The notes under the pieces are model-generated. The model ran no database searches and was not told the origin of the DNA. It was given only the letters and a program-made list of their open reading frames with translations. DNA of 64,000 nucleotides from Microbulbifer variabilis (GTDB taxonomy: Bacteria; Pseudomonadota; Gammaproteobacteria; Pseudomonadales; Cellvibrionaceae): NCBI RefSeq assembly GCF_020524905.1, contig NZ_JAIVKI010000004.1:62001-126000 (forward strand). Reading direction: 5' to 3'. Shown here one piece after another: positions 47,175 to 55,181 of this stretch. A program made the translations under genes and the position numbers. How positions within the stretch are numbered: the first letter of the stretch is position 1; every line of letters begins with the position of its first letter.

Positions 47175-47723
47175 ATGCGTATTGCCGCTTGTTTTATCGC
47201 CGGACTGGCCCTGCTCACTGGCTGTGAAAAAAACCAGGGCGTAGCACCTGAGCGAATGGCGGATGCCATCTTCGCCGTTATTGAGGCGGACAGGGCCAAC
47301 TACACCAATAAGGTGGTAAACCGTTTGCAAAACGAGGAAAAAGTCCTGAAAGCGGATGAGCACTGGCAGGATAAGAAACTGCTACCGCTGCCCGCTCAAA
47401 TGATGCGTATGAGCGCTGAGCGAGTGGCAGAAAAGGGTTCTGGTTTCAGCTACGCACTGCTATCTCTGTGGCCGGTAAACAAACAAAATAAGCCACGCAC
47501 CGAAATGGAAAAGCAAGGCCTGCAGTATGTCATCGACAATCCTGGTAAAAATTTCTACGGCCGTGAGACACTGGGCGATACCGAATACTTCACTGCGGTT
47601 TATGCCGATGTAGGCGTTTCCCCGGCTTGTGTCAGCTGCCACAATGACCACTCTGACAGCCCGCGCGATAATTTCGAACTCGGCGAAACCATGGGCGGTG
47701 TGGTTATCCGCATTCCGCTCTAA
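47175..47723 (+). CDS. Tll0287-like (DUF3365) haem lipoprotein
   Basis: 182 residues. A lipobox (LLTG-C17) makes it a lipoprotein. The rest matches the Tll0287-like/DUF3365 domain: EADRANYTNKVVNRL, a long helix, GKNFYGRETLGDTEYFTAVYADVGVSPACVSCHN with one CxxCH haem site near residue 153, and the GETMGGVVIRIPL end. The family forms periplasmic haem-binding sensor or redox domains. An AGGAGGGG-type site lies seven bases upstream and the gap to the cytochrome gene is 12 bases. It is the third gene of the operon and is followed by a terminator. Confidence 0.85.
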   Translation: MRIAACFIAGLALLTGCEKNQGVAPERMADAIFAVIEADRANYTNKVVNRLQNEEKVLKADEHWQDKKLLPLPAQMMRMSAERVAEKGSGFSYALLSLWPVNKQNKPRTEMEKQGLQYVIDNPGKNFYGRETLGDTEYFTAVYADVGVSPACVSCHNDHSDSPRDNFELGETMGGVVIRIPL

Positions 47724-47753
47724 TCCATCACTTGAGATCGCTTAGCTGATCTG

Positions 47754-47778
47754 AACCCCGGCACTAGTTGTCGGGGTT
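47754..47778 (+). terminator. Terminator of the redox operon
   Basis: 10-bp stem AACCCCGGCA/TGTCGGGGTT with one G-T pair, loop CTAGT, followed by TTTTCTC. Confidence 0.85.
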
Positions 47779-48239
47779 TTCTCACTGCCCTCCCAAGCTC
47801 CCAGCCCAATAAGTCTCAATTTCTTCTCCTCAAGAATTTTCAATACTCTAGATATCAATTTCGTGCGAAATCAGCAGGAAAATATCTTAAATGAGAGGGC
47901 AAAGAGATATGTGGGGAACATGGAAGGAAAAATTGAAAAGTACAATTAATTAGCGGCCGAATTCATTTCGACCGCTCCCTCTTTAACATGACTGGCTCTA
48001 CTCCCGCTGCAACCTCGCTGAAATCATTTCAGACCAGTGGTCACCCGCTGTGGGCCTATTTCCGGGTAAGTCCAGTCTCCATTACGGACCGCTTCTTCTT
48101 AACGCCTTGCTCCGCAAAGCTCACCTAGGCACTTATATACTAGGCTCGCAGTAGAGTAGATCCAAGTGAACTCGCCGGCATAAAAATAATTTGAAAACGG
48201 AGTTAAAGCAGCCGAACAAAGATGGGGTAATCCGCCGAA
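47779..48239. other. Gene-poor stretch after the redox operon
   Basis: About 460 bases. Apart from the possible 20-residue peptide with its hairpin at 47891-47976, I see no gene, RNA or repeat. The end borders the DUF3820 gene, which is transcribed toward it. Confidence 0.4.
47891..47953 (+). CDS. Possible 20-residue peptide
   Basis: An ATG frame of 20 sense codons with AGGAAAA about 12 bases upstream. The peptide is Trp/Lys-rich (MWGTWKEKLKS) and could be amphipathic. Its TAG stop overlaps the left arm of an imperfect hairpin (AGCGGCCGAA/TTCGACCGCT, one mismatch, 47952-47976) followed by CCCTCTTT. Together these look like a tiny transcription unit, but such frames arise easily by chance. 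Confidence 0.2.
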   Translation: MRGQRDMWGTWKEKLKSTIN

Positions 48240-48449
48240 TTATTTTAATGGCGCAATCAGGCCCTCCAGACCTTCAATCTTGATCTCCAAAGTCAGAGCC
48301 ATCAGCTGCCCTAATTTGCCCTCAGGAAAACCCTCTTTGGCAAACCAAAGCAGATACTCTTCAGGCAGATCGATCAGCAATTTACCCGCATATTTACCGA
48401 AGGGCATTGGGGTTCGTGCAATATCCATTAACTGCTGCTTTTCAAACAT
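48240..48449 (-). CDS. DUF3820 family protein
   Basis: 69 residues. PMPFGKYAGKLLIDLPEEYL and WFAKEGFPEGKLG match the DUF3820 family, small predicted nucleic-acid-associated proteins also fused to some exonucleases; the family role is unsettled. The ATG at 48449 follows GAAGGAAC by six bases, so a TTG five codons upstream is not used. It is divergent from the glycine-zipper lipoprotein gene. Confidence 0.85.
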   Translation of the reverse strand: MFEKQQLMDIARTPMPFGKYAGKLLIDLPEEYLLWFAKEGFPEGKLGQLMALTLEIKIEGLEGLIAPLK

Positions 48450-48601
48450 CACAAGTTCCTTCAAATCTCTTATTTTGTACTATACCCGGCTAACAACTTA
48501 GATATTTGTTGCTGACTTAGCCCCACCCTACACTGGCTGCGAAATAATTCGGTCAGCTTTGCCGAATTTCTATACCTCAAGCATCACTGAAAGAGGTGAC
48601 T

Positions 48602-48871
48602 ATGCGTATCAAAGCCATTAAATATCTCTGCCTCACCGCAGTGCTGGCTGCGGGCCTCGTTGGCCAGGGCTGCGCCAATATGAGTGATACCGACCGCCGC
48701 ATAGGAACCGGCATCGGAGTTGGTGCCGTAACCGGCGCCCTGATCAGTGGTGGCCGGCCCGGTGGTACCGCGGCAGGTGCAGTCATCGGCGCAGGTGCTG
48801 GTTACCTCTATGATAGGGATAGAAAACGCAGAGACTACTATCGCTATCGCGGCCGCTACTATCGCTATTAA
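48602..48871 (+). CDS. Glycine-zipper small exported protein
   Basis: 89 residues. A signal sequence ends at GQGC22 (a non-canonical lipobox, no Leu/Val at -3), followed by a glycine-zipper region (GTGIGVGAVTGALISGG, AAGAVIGAGAGYLYD) and a strongly basic Tyr/Arg tail (RDYYRYRGRYYRY). This fits the glycine-zipper 2TM outer-membrane/stress lipoproteins. The ATG at 48602 has AGAGGTGA immediately upstream. Lipid attachment is uncertain. Confidence 0.75.
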   Translation: MRIKAIKYLCLTAVLAAGLVGQGCANMSDTDRRIGTGIGVGAVTGALISGGRPGGTAAGAVIGAGAGYLYDRDRKRRDYYRYRGRYYRY

Positions 48872-49049
48872 TTCTTAGTGGAGAAAAGGCAGGCTTAGAA
48901 TAGTTGCCTGATTTATCCCTCGGTATGGCTAACCATACCGAGGGATATCAACAAAGAAGAAGAAAAGAAATTCCAGCTATCAATAATTGACCGGGAGGTA
49001 ACCGCTAACCTCTCAGCCTATGGAGTAGCCTCTCTCAAGACAAACCAAG

Positions 49050-49235
49050 CTAAAGCAGCTTGGTCTTGGTTTTCCCACAGCGCGCACAGCAGTATTCGGT
49101 AACGAGCTTTCCCTGCTTTACATCAAATTTACGCTCGCTGACTACTTTCCATTTGTGGAAGCCTTCCCGGCAAAGAGTGCTGCCCTTATGCTTTTGCCAA
49201 GTGGTTTTTCTTTTAAAAGGAATCACATCTCCCAT
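49050..49235 (-). CDS. Conserved small zinc-ribbon-like protein
   Basis: 61 residues: MGDVIPFKRKTTWQKHKG opening, LCREGFHKWKVV, FDVKQGKLVTEY and CCARCGKTK end. One Cys-His pair and a CxxC suggest a small metal-binding ribbon. I recall near-identical proteins in Pseudomonas and relatives of unknown function. Its ATG lies two bases after the stop of the YhiN-like gene, so the two are probably translated from one mRNA. Confidence 0.7.
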   Translation of the reverse strand: MGDVIPFKRKTTWQKHKGSTLCREGFHKWKVVSERKFDVKQGKLVTEYCCARCGKTKTKLL

Positions 49236-49236
49236 A

Positions 49237-50445
49237 TCAGGCAGCCTCCCCCGCCGCATGCCCAGAAGCCCAGGCCCACTGAAAATTAAAGCCTCCCAAC
49301 CAGCCGGTTACATCGAGTACTTCACCGACAAAATAAAGTCCCGGCTGGGTTTTACACTCCATAGTGCGTGAAGAAATCTGATCGGTATCCACGCCACCGA
49401 GAGTCACTTCCGCAGTACGATAGCCTTCGGTGCCAGCGGGAACCAGTGTCCAGGTTTGCAGCTTGACCCCGAGTTCCTGCAGCTCTACTTCAGAAAACTG
49501 CTTGAGGGGGCGGCTGTCGATATGCTGCCGCTGCAAGAAAAACTGCACCAGCTTCTTAGTCCAAAGCTCGGCCAATACGCTGTGCAAGTAAGCCTCCGGG
49601 CTCTCACGGCGGCGCTGTTGTAGCCAATCCGCCAAATCACGATCCGGGGCCAGATCAAAAGTTACTTTTTCGCCCTCGCGCCAGTGGCTGGATATTTGTA
49701 ACACGGCTGGTCCACTCAAGCCTCGGTGAGTAAACAGCATCTGCTCGTGAAAGCTGCCCTCACCACAGGATGCCATTACGGCCAGGGCACTACCGGGCAA
49801 ACTATCTTGCCGTTCCAACTGGCGCTTATGCTGGGTAAACGGCACCAGGGCCGCACGGGTGGGAATGATATTGAGTCCAAACTGACGGGCGATTTCGTAG
49901 CCAAAGCCTGTGGCTCCCATGGTGGGAATCGACAGCCCACCCGTAGCTACCACCAAAGATTCACAGCGCACCGTCCCCAAACTGGTTTCCACCCGATAAC
50001 CACCCTGCCCCGACTCTATTGTGGAGATGGCACAGCGGGTACGGATCTGAGCTTTCGCTGCCCGGCATTCCGCCAGTAAAAGATCGAGAATATCCTTGGA
50101 CTTGTTATCGCAAAATAACTGGCCCAGGGTTTTCTCGTGGTAGGGGACCCCATGCTTTTCCACCAATGCAATGAAATCCCATTGGCTATAACGCGCCAGG
50201 GCAGACTTACAAAAGTGGGGATTGCGACTGTAGAAATTTTCCGCACTGGTATAGAGGTTGGTAAAGTTACAGCGGCCACCGCCGGACATCAGGATCTTCT
50301 TGCCAACCTTATTGGCATGGTCCAGTACCAGCACGCTGCGGCCGCGCTGGCCGGCTGTGGCCGCGCACATCAAACCCGCCGCCCCGGCGCCGATGATCAA
50401 TACATCAACACACTCGGGCAGCTGGCTATTGGATACATCACTCAT
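49237..50445 (-). CDS. yhiN: NAD(P)/FAD-dependent oxidoreductase, HI0933/BaiN (YhiN) family
   Basis: 402 residues. FAD-binding VLIIGAGAAGLMCAATAGQRG, then KVGKKILMSGGGRCNFTNL, the family signature, and the end ECKTQPGLYFVGEVLDVTGWLGGFNFQWAWASG, in which the second FAD motif is modified as in HI0933 proteins. Physiological substrate is unknown; homologues include the gut enzyme BaiN. It is followed by the zinc-ribbon gene and lies downstream of dcd on the same strand (28-base gap). Confidence 0.9.
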   Translation of the reverse strand: MSDVSNSQLPECVDVLIIGAGAAGLMCAATAGQRGRSVLVLDHANKVGKKILMSGGGRCNFTNLYTSAENFYSRNPHFCKSALARYSQWDFIALVEKHGVPYHEKTLGQLFCDNKSKDILDLLLAECRAAKAQIRTRCAISTIESGQGGYRVETSLGTVRCESLVVATGGLSIPTMGATGFGYEIARQFGLNIIPTRAALVPFTQHKRQLERQDSLPGSALAVMASCGEGSFHEQMLFTHRGLSGPAVLQISSHWREGEKVTFDLAPDRDLADWLQQRRRESPEAYLHSVLAELWTKKLVQFFLQRQHIDSRPLKQFSEVELQELGVKLQTWTLVPAGTEGYRTAEVTLGGVDTDQISSRTMECKTQPGLYFVGEVLDVTGWLGGFNFQWAWASGHAAGEAA

Positions 50446-50473
50446 ATGTTAGGGCTGCGCAATCACCCTTATA

Positions 50474-51043
50474 TCAGGTACGAGGAAGGGTCACGCCACG
50501 CTGTCCCTGGTACTTACCACCGCGATCTGCGTAGGACACATCGCAAACTTCATCGGACTCAAAGAACAGCATCTGCGCAATACCTTCATTGGCGTAGATC
50601 TTCGCCGGCAGGTTTGTGGTATTTGAAAACTCAAGGGTCACATGCCCTTCCCACTCCGGCTCCAGCGGCGTTACATTGACGATAATGCCGCAACGTGCAT
50701 AGGTGGACTTACCCAGGCAGATGGTCAGCACCGAACGCGGGATACGGAAATACTCCACAGTGCGCGCCAGGGCGAAGGAGTTCGGCGGGATAATACAGTA
50801 CTCCCCTTCCACATCGACAAAGCTGTTCTCATCGAAGGTCTTGGGGTCCACCGTGGCCGAGTGCACATTGGTGAAGATCTTAAACTCACCGGCACAGCGC
50901 ACATCGTAACCGTAACTAGACGTACCGTAGGAGATGAGTCGCTCGCCATCATTGCCATGGCGCACCTGGCCCGGCTCAAAAGGCTCAATCATGCCATGCT
51001 GCTCTGCCATGCGGCGAATCCACTTATCGGACTTGATACTCAC
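50474..51043 (-). CDS. dcd: dCTP deaminase
   Basis: 189 residues. [21 protein letters not shown] is the typical opening of this subfamily. [33 protein letters not shown] (catalytic Glu and Arg) and [10 protein letters not shown] are the trimeric dCTP deaminase/dUTPase motifs. It makes dUMP precursor dUTP from dCTP. Translation starts at a GTG (51043), supported by AGGGGGA five bases upstream and by the family N-terminus. It is divergent from the LexA-controlled imuA. Confidence 0.95.
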   Translation of the reverse strand: MSIKSDKWIRRMAEQHGMIEPFEPGQVRHGNDGERLISYGTSSYGYDVRCAGEFKIFTNVHSATVDPKTFDENSFVDVEGEYCIIPPNSFALARTVEYFRIPRSVLTICLGKSTYARCGIIVNVTPLEPEWEGHVTLEFSNTTNLPAKIYANEGIAQMLFFESDEVCDVSYADRGGKYQGQRGVTLPRT

Positions 51044-51161
51044 TCCGTCCCCCTGAAAACAATAGATAGATGCTCGATAAAGAGGCGGAATCATAGCGGG
51101 TTTGTGCTGTGCAAAAAAGTGCCAATCGACGCCTTTCGACCTTGTCGCCAACCAGCAACTA

Positions 51162-51177
51162 CTGTATAAATTCACAG
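51162..51177 (+). promoter_or_regulatory. LexA (SOS) box 1
   Basis: CTGTATAAATTCACAG: CTGT-N8-ACAG, the gammaproteobacterial LexA consensus. Its centre lies exactly 20 bp from box 2, so two LexA dimers would bind on the same face. Confidence 0.75.
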
Positions 51178-51181
51178 GTAA

Positions 51182-51197
51182 CTGTATACACATACAG
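51182..51197 (+). promoter_or_regulatory. LexA (SOS) box 2
   Basis: CTGTATACACATACAG, a near-perfect match to the E. coli SOS box CTGTATATATATACAG. It lies 51 bases before the imuA GTG and should cover its promoter. It may also affect divergent dcd. Confidence 0.92.
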
Positions 51198-51248
51198 TTA
51201 CCTAGCTAGATCCTATTGAAGACCGAGACAAGAGTACGGGGTGGCAAT

Positions 51249-51947
51249 GTGAATAGGGCTAAAAATTTCTTACAAAACAATCACTTGGAGAGCCAAACCA
51301 GTCCCTCAATGCGACTGCGACACTTTAGAGGAATGGAAGTCTCCCGGGCTGCCAATGAACCCCAGGGCCCAGGCGCAGCCACCGGTTTTGCTAGCTTAGA
51401 CGCCCTACTCAAAGACCACGGCTGGCCGCGCGGGGCTACTACTGAATTACTTGTCGGCCAGTCAAGCGCCAATGAGCTGAGATTGCTGCTGCCCATACTG
51501 GCTGAGCTGACGCAAAAGGGGGAGATGGTGATTCTAATCAAACCTCCGTTTTCCCCCTGTGCTACAGAACTTGCCCAGCACGGCATCCAGCTGGAGCACC
51601 TACTACTAGTACACCCCCGCGACAAGAGAGACTGCCTCTGGGCCATAGAGCAATCTCTACAATCCGGTGGCTGCAGCGCGGTTTTGAGCTGGCAGGGCAA
51701 TCAGTTAATGAGTTATCGAGAGCTGCAACGCTTACAGCAATCCGCCGAAGAAAGCGGCTGCCTGCACTTCCAGTTTCGCCCGCAAAGTGAATCTGCCAAC
51801 CCTTCACCCGCCAGCCTACGTTTGCAGCTCAAATCTGACAGGCAGTTGGTTCTCAAATTCCTAAAGCAGCTAGGGAGTACCCGTGGTCAGAACCTCAATT
51901 TTGCCAGGCGTGCGAGACTGGTCCTCCGCGACCAACCACTGCACTAA
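51249..51947 (+). CDS. imuA: Translesion synthesis-associated protein ImuA (SulA/RecA-like)
   Basis: 232 residues from a GTG with GGGGTGG in front; an upstream TTG (51216) would lie only 19 bases past the LexA box and is unlikely. RAKNFLQNNHL opens as in ImuA, then TGFASLDALLKDHGWPRGATTELL and later SGGCSAVLSWQ, a RecA-like fold lacking a true Walker A. ImuA links RecA to ImuB and the error-prone polymerase DnaE2 in the SOS mutasome. imuB follows 21 bases downstream. Two LexA boxes precede it. Confidence 0.85.
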   Translation: MNRAKNFLQNNHLESQTSPSMRLRHFRGMEVSRAANEPQGPGAATGFASLDALLKDHGWPRGATTELLVGQSSANELRLLLPILAELTQKGEMVILIKPPFSPCATELAQHGIQLEHLLLVHPRDKRDCLWAIEQSLQSGGCSAVLSWQGNQLMSYRELQRLQQSAEESGCLHFQFRPQSESANPSPASLRLQLKSDRQLVLKFLKQLGSTRGQNLNFARRARLVLRDQPLH

Positions 51948-51968
51948 TCAGGTTATCCAGGTAATACG

Positions 51969-53147
51969 ATGCTCTGGCTCTGTATGCAGTTCCCCAAACT
52001 CCCCCTGGAGGTGCTTACTCGCGCGCAGGCAGAGAACTCGCCCCCGCAAGTCGTCGTTGAAACACAGTTGGTCGTCGAGCATAACCTGGCCGCAGCCCAG
52101 TATGGTATTGTGAACGGGCTTAGCATCGCAACCGCATGCGGTCTCTGCGCTGATCTACAGCTATTAAAACGCGATACCCAACGAGAACAGTTACAGTTAC
52201 AGCGACTGGCCCAATGGGGCTACAGTTTTTCGCCGGTCGTCTCACTTCAACCGGCGAAGCCCGTGTGCAATGGGGAAAACACAGCAGCTCACCTTTATCT
52301 GGAGTTGAGCGGCTGCTTGAAGGCTAACGGTGGCCTCAAAGCATTGATAGAACGGCTCCGTAGTGAGCTTGAGCTGATGGGGATTGATAGCATAATGGGG
52401 CTCAGCCACAGCCCCAGTGCCGCACATCTGCTGAGCCAATTAGCAGAGCACCGCCAGTGGCTTTTACAGACATGTATCCCGCCCAGCCCCCAACAGTGGA
52501 AACAGTGGATAAGTTTGGCTCCGAGCAAATTACTCGACTGTGATAATAAAACCATTTCCAAACTCTACGCTTGCGGCCTAAAAAGAGTCCGCCAACTACT
52601 CGCCATCCCTTTGTCAGAGGTGGACTCTCGCTTTGGGCGCTCATTTGTCGACTACCTGGCCCGCCTCAATGGCAGCCGCCGGGACTCAGTTTGTCACTAT
52701 CAACCGACAGCACAATTTAACAGCGAATTATTTTTCCCCAACCCGCTGAATAGCAGCGAACAACTGCTTTTCCCTGTCGGGCGATTACTGCGAGAACTCT
52801 ATTCACAACTGCAACGACGGCAACTCTACACCCAGAAATTGCACTGGCAACTGGACTTTGGACAGGGTAATACCAATAAATTAAGTATTGAAATATCAAC
52901 TCTACAGTTAGAGCTCCAGCGCTTAATAGCCCTAACCAAGCTGCGACTGGAAAATTTGCCCTTAAAGCATCCCGTACAGTCGATAAGCTTAAACTGCAAC
53001 CAACTGGTGCCACTAAAGGAAGAGTTAGCGGGCAATGATTTATTTGGAAGTGACAACCAAGCCCATCGCAGCCAACAACTTTTAGACAAGTTAAAAGGCC
53101 GCCTTGGCCGCCAGGCTATCTCAGGAGTTGCCCTTAAAGAGGGCTAG
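51969..53147 (+). CDS. imuB: Y-family polymerase-like ImuB, C-terminally truncated
   Basis: 392 residues; ImuB is normally about 470-520. MLWLCMQFPKLPLEVL is the family opening; YGIVNGLSIATACGL, LYLELSGCLKANGG, GLKRVRQLLAIPLSEVDSRFG and LFPVGRLLRELYSQLQ follow the ImuB pattern (a Y-family fold without catalytic acids). The frame ends at TAG 53145-53147, right after ALKEG. Translation past the stop gives PSEQAW, which resembles the conserved RPE-AW segment of full-length relatives, then a second stop. The C-terminus that contacts partner proteins is therefore lost. No dnaE2 follows. It may be a decaying gene or an unusual short form. Confidence 0.75.
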   Translation: MLWLCMQFPKLPLEVLTRAQAENSPPQVVVETQLVVEHNLAAAQYGIVNGLSIATACGLCADLQLLKRDTQREQLQLQRLAQWGYSFSPVVSLQPAKPVCNGENTAAHLYLELSGCLKANGGLKALIERLRSELELMGIDSIMGLSHSPSAAHLLSQLAEHRQWLLQTCIPPSPQQWKQWISLAPSKLLDCDNKTISKLYACGLKRVRQLLAIPLSEVDSRFGRSFVDYLARLNGSRRDSVCHYQPTAQFNSELFFPNPLNSSEQLLFPVGRLLRELYSQLQRRQLYTQKLHWQLDFGQGNTNKLSIEISTLQLELQRLIALTKLRLENLPLKHPVQSISLNCNQLVPLKEELAGNDLFGSDNQAHRSQQLLDKLKGRLGRQAISGVALKEG

Positions 53148-53273
53148 CCGTCAGAGCAGGCTTGGTAAATCGCGGACACCTGTTCATTGAGGGTAATTCT
53201 AAGGACTAACCAATTAAGTCTATTAAAGCGCCTAATGGAAACTGGCTGCTAACTCGCCCACGCAAGTTAGAAA

Positions 53274-53756
53274 TCAGTGAGTACAAATATTACAGGGGAG
53301 GAACGCTTTCATGGCTACTGGTAGCAGCATGAGTGCCACGAACGTGAATACTCCATTGCAAAACCAGGGTGGGGCGAGCTTTAGCGATTTTTCAGGGTCT
53401 TGCATCTGCGGAATAGTTTTTACTTTCAATGTATAGTTACGAAAACCCTCAATAAGTTTGGATTTAAGGGGCACCTCTATAAATTCACCAACCTCCGGTA
53501 AAATAACCCAAAAGCTCTCTGGCAAAGAAAGGTTACCGTCTGATGCAGTCAAGGTTTTTCGATCTTGATGAACGCCATCGCAAGCTAAATGAAGATGGCC
53601 TGATTGCTCTGTGTAAACCGATTGATAGGAAAGACTTTGGGGTTGCCCTGAAGGCCGCCTTATAAACTTGCAGAAAAAATCGCGAACTATTCGGCCACCC
53701 TTTTTGATAAAGCGGAAACTTGGCGACCAAGGGAAGTGCACTTGGAATCTGCACAC
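53274..53756 (-). CDS. Hypothetical protein with C-terminal membrane segment
   Basis: 160 residues, GTG start with only AGG near it. The N-terminus is basic, the middle contains a plausible beta-strand domain (FWVILPEVGEFIEVPL, GFRNYTLKVKTIP), and the end has one hydrophobic helix (GVFTFVALMLLPVAMKAFL). I recognise no family. It lies 50 bases downstream of the TfpX/TfpZ gene on the same strand, so it may belong to the pilin accessory unit. An overlapping 87-codon frame (53533-53796) competes for the first part, so the start is doubtful. Confidence 0.45.
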   Translation of the reverse strand: MCRFQVHFPWSPSFRFIKKGGRIVRDFFCKFIRRPSGQPQSLSYQSVYTEQSGHLHLACDGVHQDRKTLTASDGNLSLPESFWVILPEVGEFIEVPLKSKLIEGFRNYTLKVKTIPQMQDPEKSLKLAPPWFCNGVFTFVALMLLPVAMKAFLPCNICTH

Positions 53757-53806
53757 AACCTGCTTCAGAAGGAAAATCAGAGAAGCACTGAGACAATCAG
53801 AGCCCC

Positions 53807-54475
53807 CTAAAGCTTAGAAAGCAATTCAACAACCTCCCCCGAACGAATATCCACTAGCAATTCGCCATGGTAATAGCGCGCAGAGTACTTATAGATTTTC
53901 AAATAATCCTCCTCAGCCTGCCTACCCTGTTTTAATAATTGGAAATTGGCTTTCTTAAAAGGGGTATATAATTTTACGTTGGTAGCAATATCCTCACCTA
54001 GAAAATCCCACACCTTCAAAATGATCTCTCTATCGGGAGCAGAGTCAGGCAATTTCAATGCCACCCAACTCGGCCCAAACCAGGATATATGCTCTTTGGC
54101 ATCCTCATACAAGATATTAGCATTCTCAAAAGAGTGTTTATTTACAGTCGAAAAAGTTCCCTCGTAATAAGCTACAACAAGGGGGCGACTAGTTCCTACA
54201 ACCCACATGCCACCGACTATACATAAGAGCTGTAAAAAACCTACCACCGCCAAATCCCGGCGCAAGCTTGCTTTAGCCTTGTTGAATACGAGCAGTGTCA
54301 ACAGTGGACCTACGACCAAATCCACACCGGCAATTAATTTTATGCCCTGCCAACCGCCATCTACTTCAAATAAAAAGCTTGGATACCAAACCCAGCGAAT
54401 AAAAGCACCGAGGATAATAAATAATAAGAAGCTAATAGCGAGGTGTATAGAGAATGCTTGTAAACGGTCTTTCAC
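53807..54475 (-). CDS. TfpX/TfpZ family type IV pilin accessory protein
   Basis: 222 residues. The opening MKDRLQAFSIHLAISFLLF, the WVWYPSFLF segment and AGVDLVVGPLLTLLVFNKAKASLRRDLAVVGFLQL match the TfpX/TfpZ pilin accessory proteins, which have three or four N-terminal membrane helices and a periplasmic C-terminal part. In Pseudomonas they are encoded next to particular pilin alleles and act in pilin assembly or modification. It starts at a GTG with no good ribosome site, just after the pilA terminator, so it should be expressed weakly, by read-through. Confidence 0.85.
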   Translation of the reverse strand: MKDRLQAFSIHLAISFLLFIILGAFIRWVWYPSFLFEVDGGWQGIKLIAGVDLVVGPLLTLLVFNKAKASLRRDLAVVGFLQLLCIVGGMWVVGTSRPLVVAYYEGTFSTVNKHSFENANILYEDAKEHISWFGPSWVALKLPDSAPDREIILKVWDFLGEDIATNVKLYTPFKKANFQLLKQGRQAEEDYLKIYKYSARYYHGELLVDIRSGEVVELLSKL

Positions 54476-54510
54476 TGAATCAAAAATAAAAGATAGAACA
54501 AAAAACGAAG

Positions 54511-54537
54511 AAAAAAGGGCGCAGAATCACGCCCTTT
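54511..54537 (-). terminator. pilA terminator
   Basis: 8-bp stem AAAGGGCG/CGCCCTTT with an 8-base loop, followed by TTTTTT on the minus strand. It lies 15 bases past pilA and 36 bases before the accessory gene, as expected for a highly expressed pilin with partial read-through. Confidence 0.88.
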
Positions 54538-54551
54538 AAGAATTTCAGACT

Positions 54552-55025
54552 TTAACCCTGACAGGTTCCTGGCAGAAGTTGCTGCGGGTATGGGTTGGTG
54601 GCACCAGGACCACATTTCCATTTGAAAATTTGCTTGCCGCCGTCTGTGGTGCCATCAATTGCAGTGGAGTCATCAGAGTAAGGAACCAAATCAATTTGAT
54701 TTTTAGTAGCTTCCAGCCCCCCCAAAGTGGTCTCATCAGCAATAATAGTGATTACACCACTTCCATTAACACTTCCACTTTTCACATATTTTGTGGGCTT
54801 AAATTTACAAACTTTAGGCAGAATCGCAGAAACATCCGCATCTAGTGAGTTTTGAATGACATCAGATACTGCGGTACGACAAGAGGAGGCTGCCAGCATT
54901 ACTTCAGTGCCCTTGGCCCGTGCAGTGTAATCCTGGTAAGCAGGCAGCGCCACTGCCGCCAAAATACCGATGATCGCTACCACGATCATCAATTCGATAA
55001 GAGTAAAACCCTGTTGTTTTTTCAT
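54552..55025 (-). CDS. pilA: Type IV major pilin
   Basis: 157 residues. Six-residue leader MKKQQG then [20 protein letters not shown], the type IVa prepilin signal with Glu at +5 of the mature protein, followed by [13 protein letters not shown]. Cysteines at SSCRTA, KVCKFK, KWKCGP and GTCQG can close two disulfides including the C-terminal D-loop. The ATG at 55025 is right for the leader and has GGAG upstream. It is divergent from pilB. It has a sigma-54-like promoter at 55089-55103 and its own terminator. Confidence 0.95.
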   Translation of the reverse strand: MKKQQGFTLIELMIVVAIIGILAAVALPAYQDYTARAKGTEVMLAASSCRTAVSDVIQNSLDADVSAILPKVCKFKPTKYVKSGSVNGSGVITIIADETTLGGLEATKNQIDLVPYSDDSTAIDGTTDGGKQIFKWKCGPGATNPYPQQLLPGTCQG

Positions 55026-55088
55026 TGTAACCGTCTCCATACAGACTTTTAATTAAGTGAATCCCGTGAGGAAGTCACGAACTAAGAT

Positions 55089-55103
55089 ACAAACTTTGTG
55101 CCA
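55089..55103 (-). promoter_or_regulatory. Sigma-54-type promoter of pilA
   Basis: Minus strand TGGCACAAAGTTTGT: GG at -24 and TTG at -12 with the correct spacing to the consensus TGGCACG-N4-TTGC; one weak position (T for C at -12). It would give a leader of about 50 bases. It agrees with sigma-54 control of pilA in Pseudomonas. Confidence 0.75.
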
Positions 55104-55181
55104 GGTTTGGCAATCTTTTTGATCAGGCCAACTCGGCCTTCCTACTTTCCTCAAACTAACCCAAAACTTTCAGGCCTCTTC

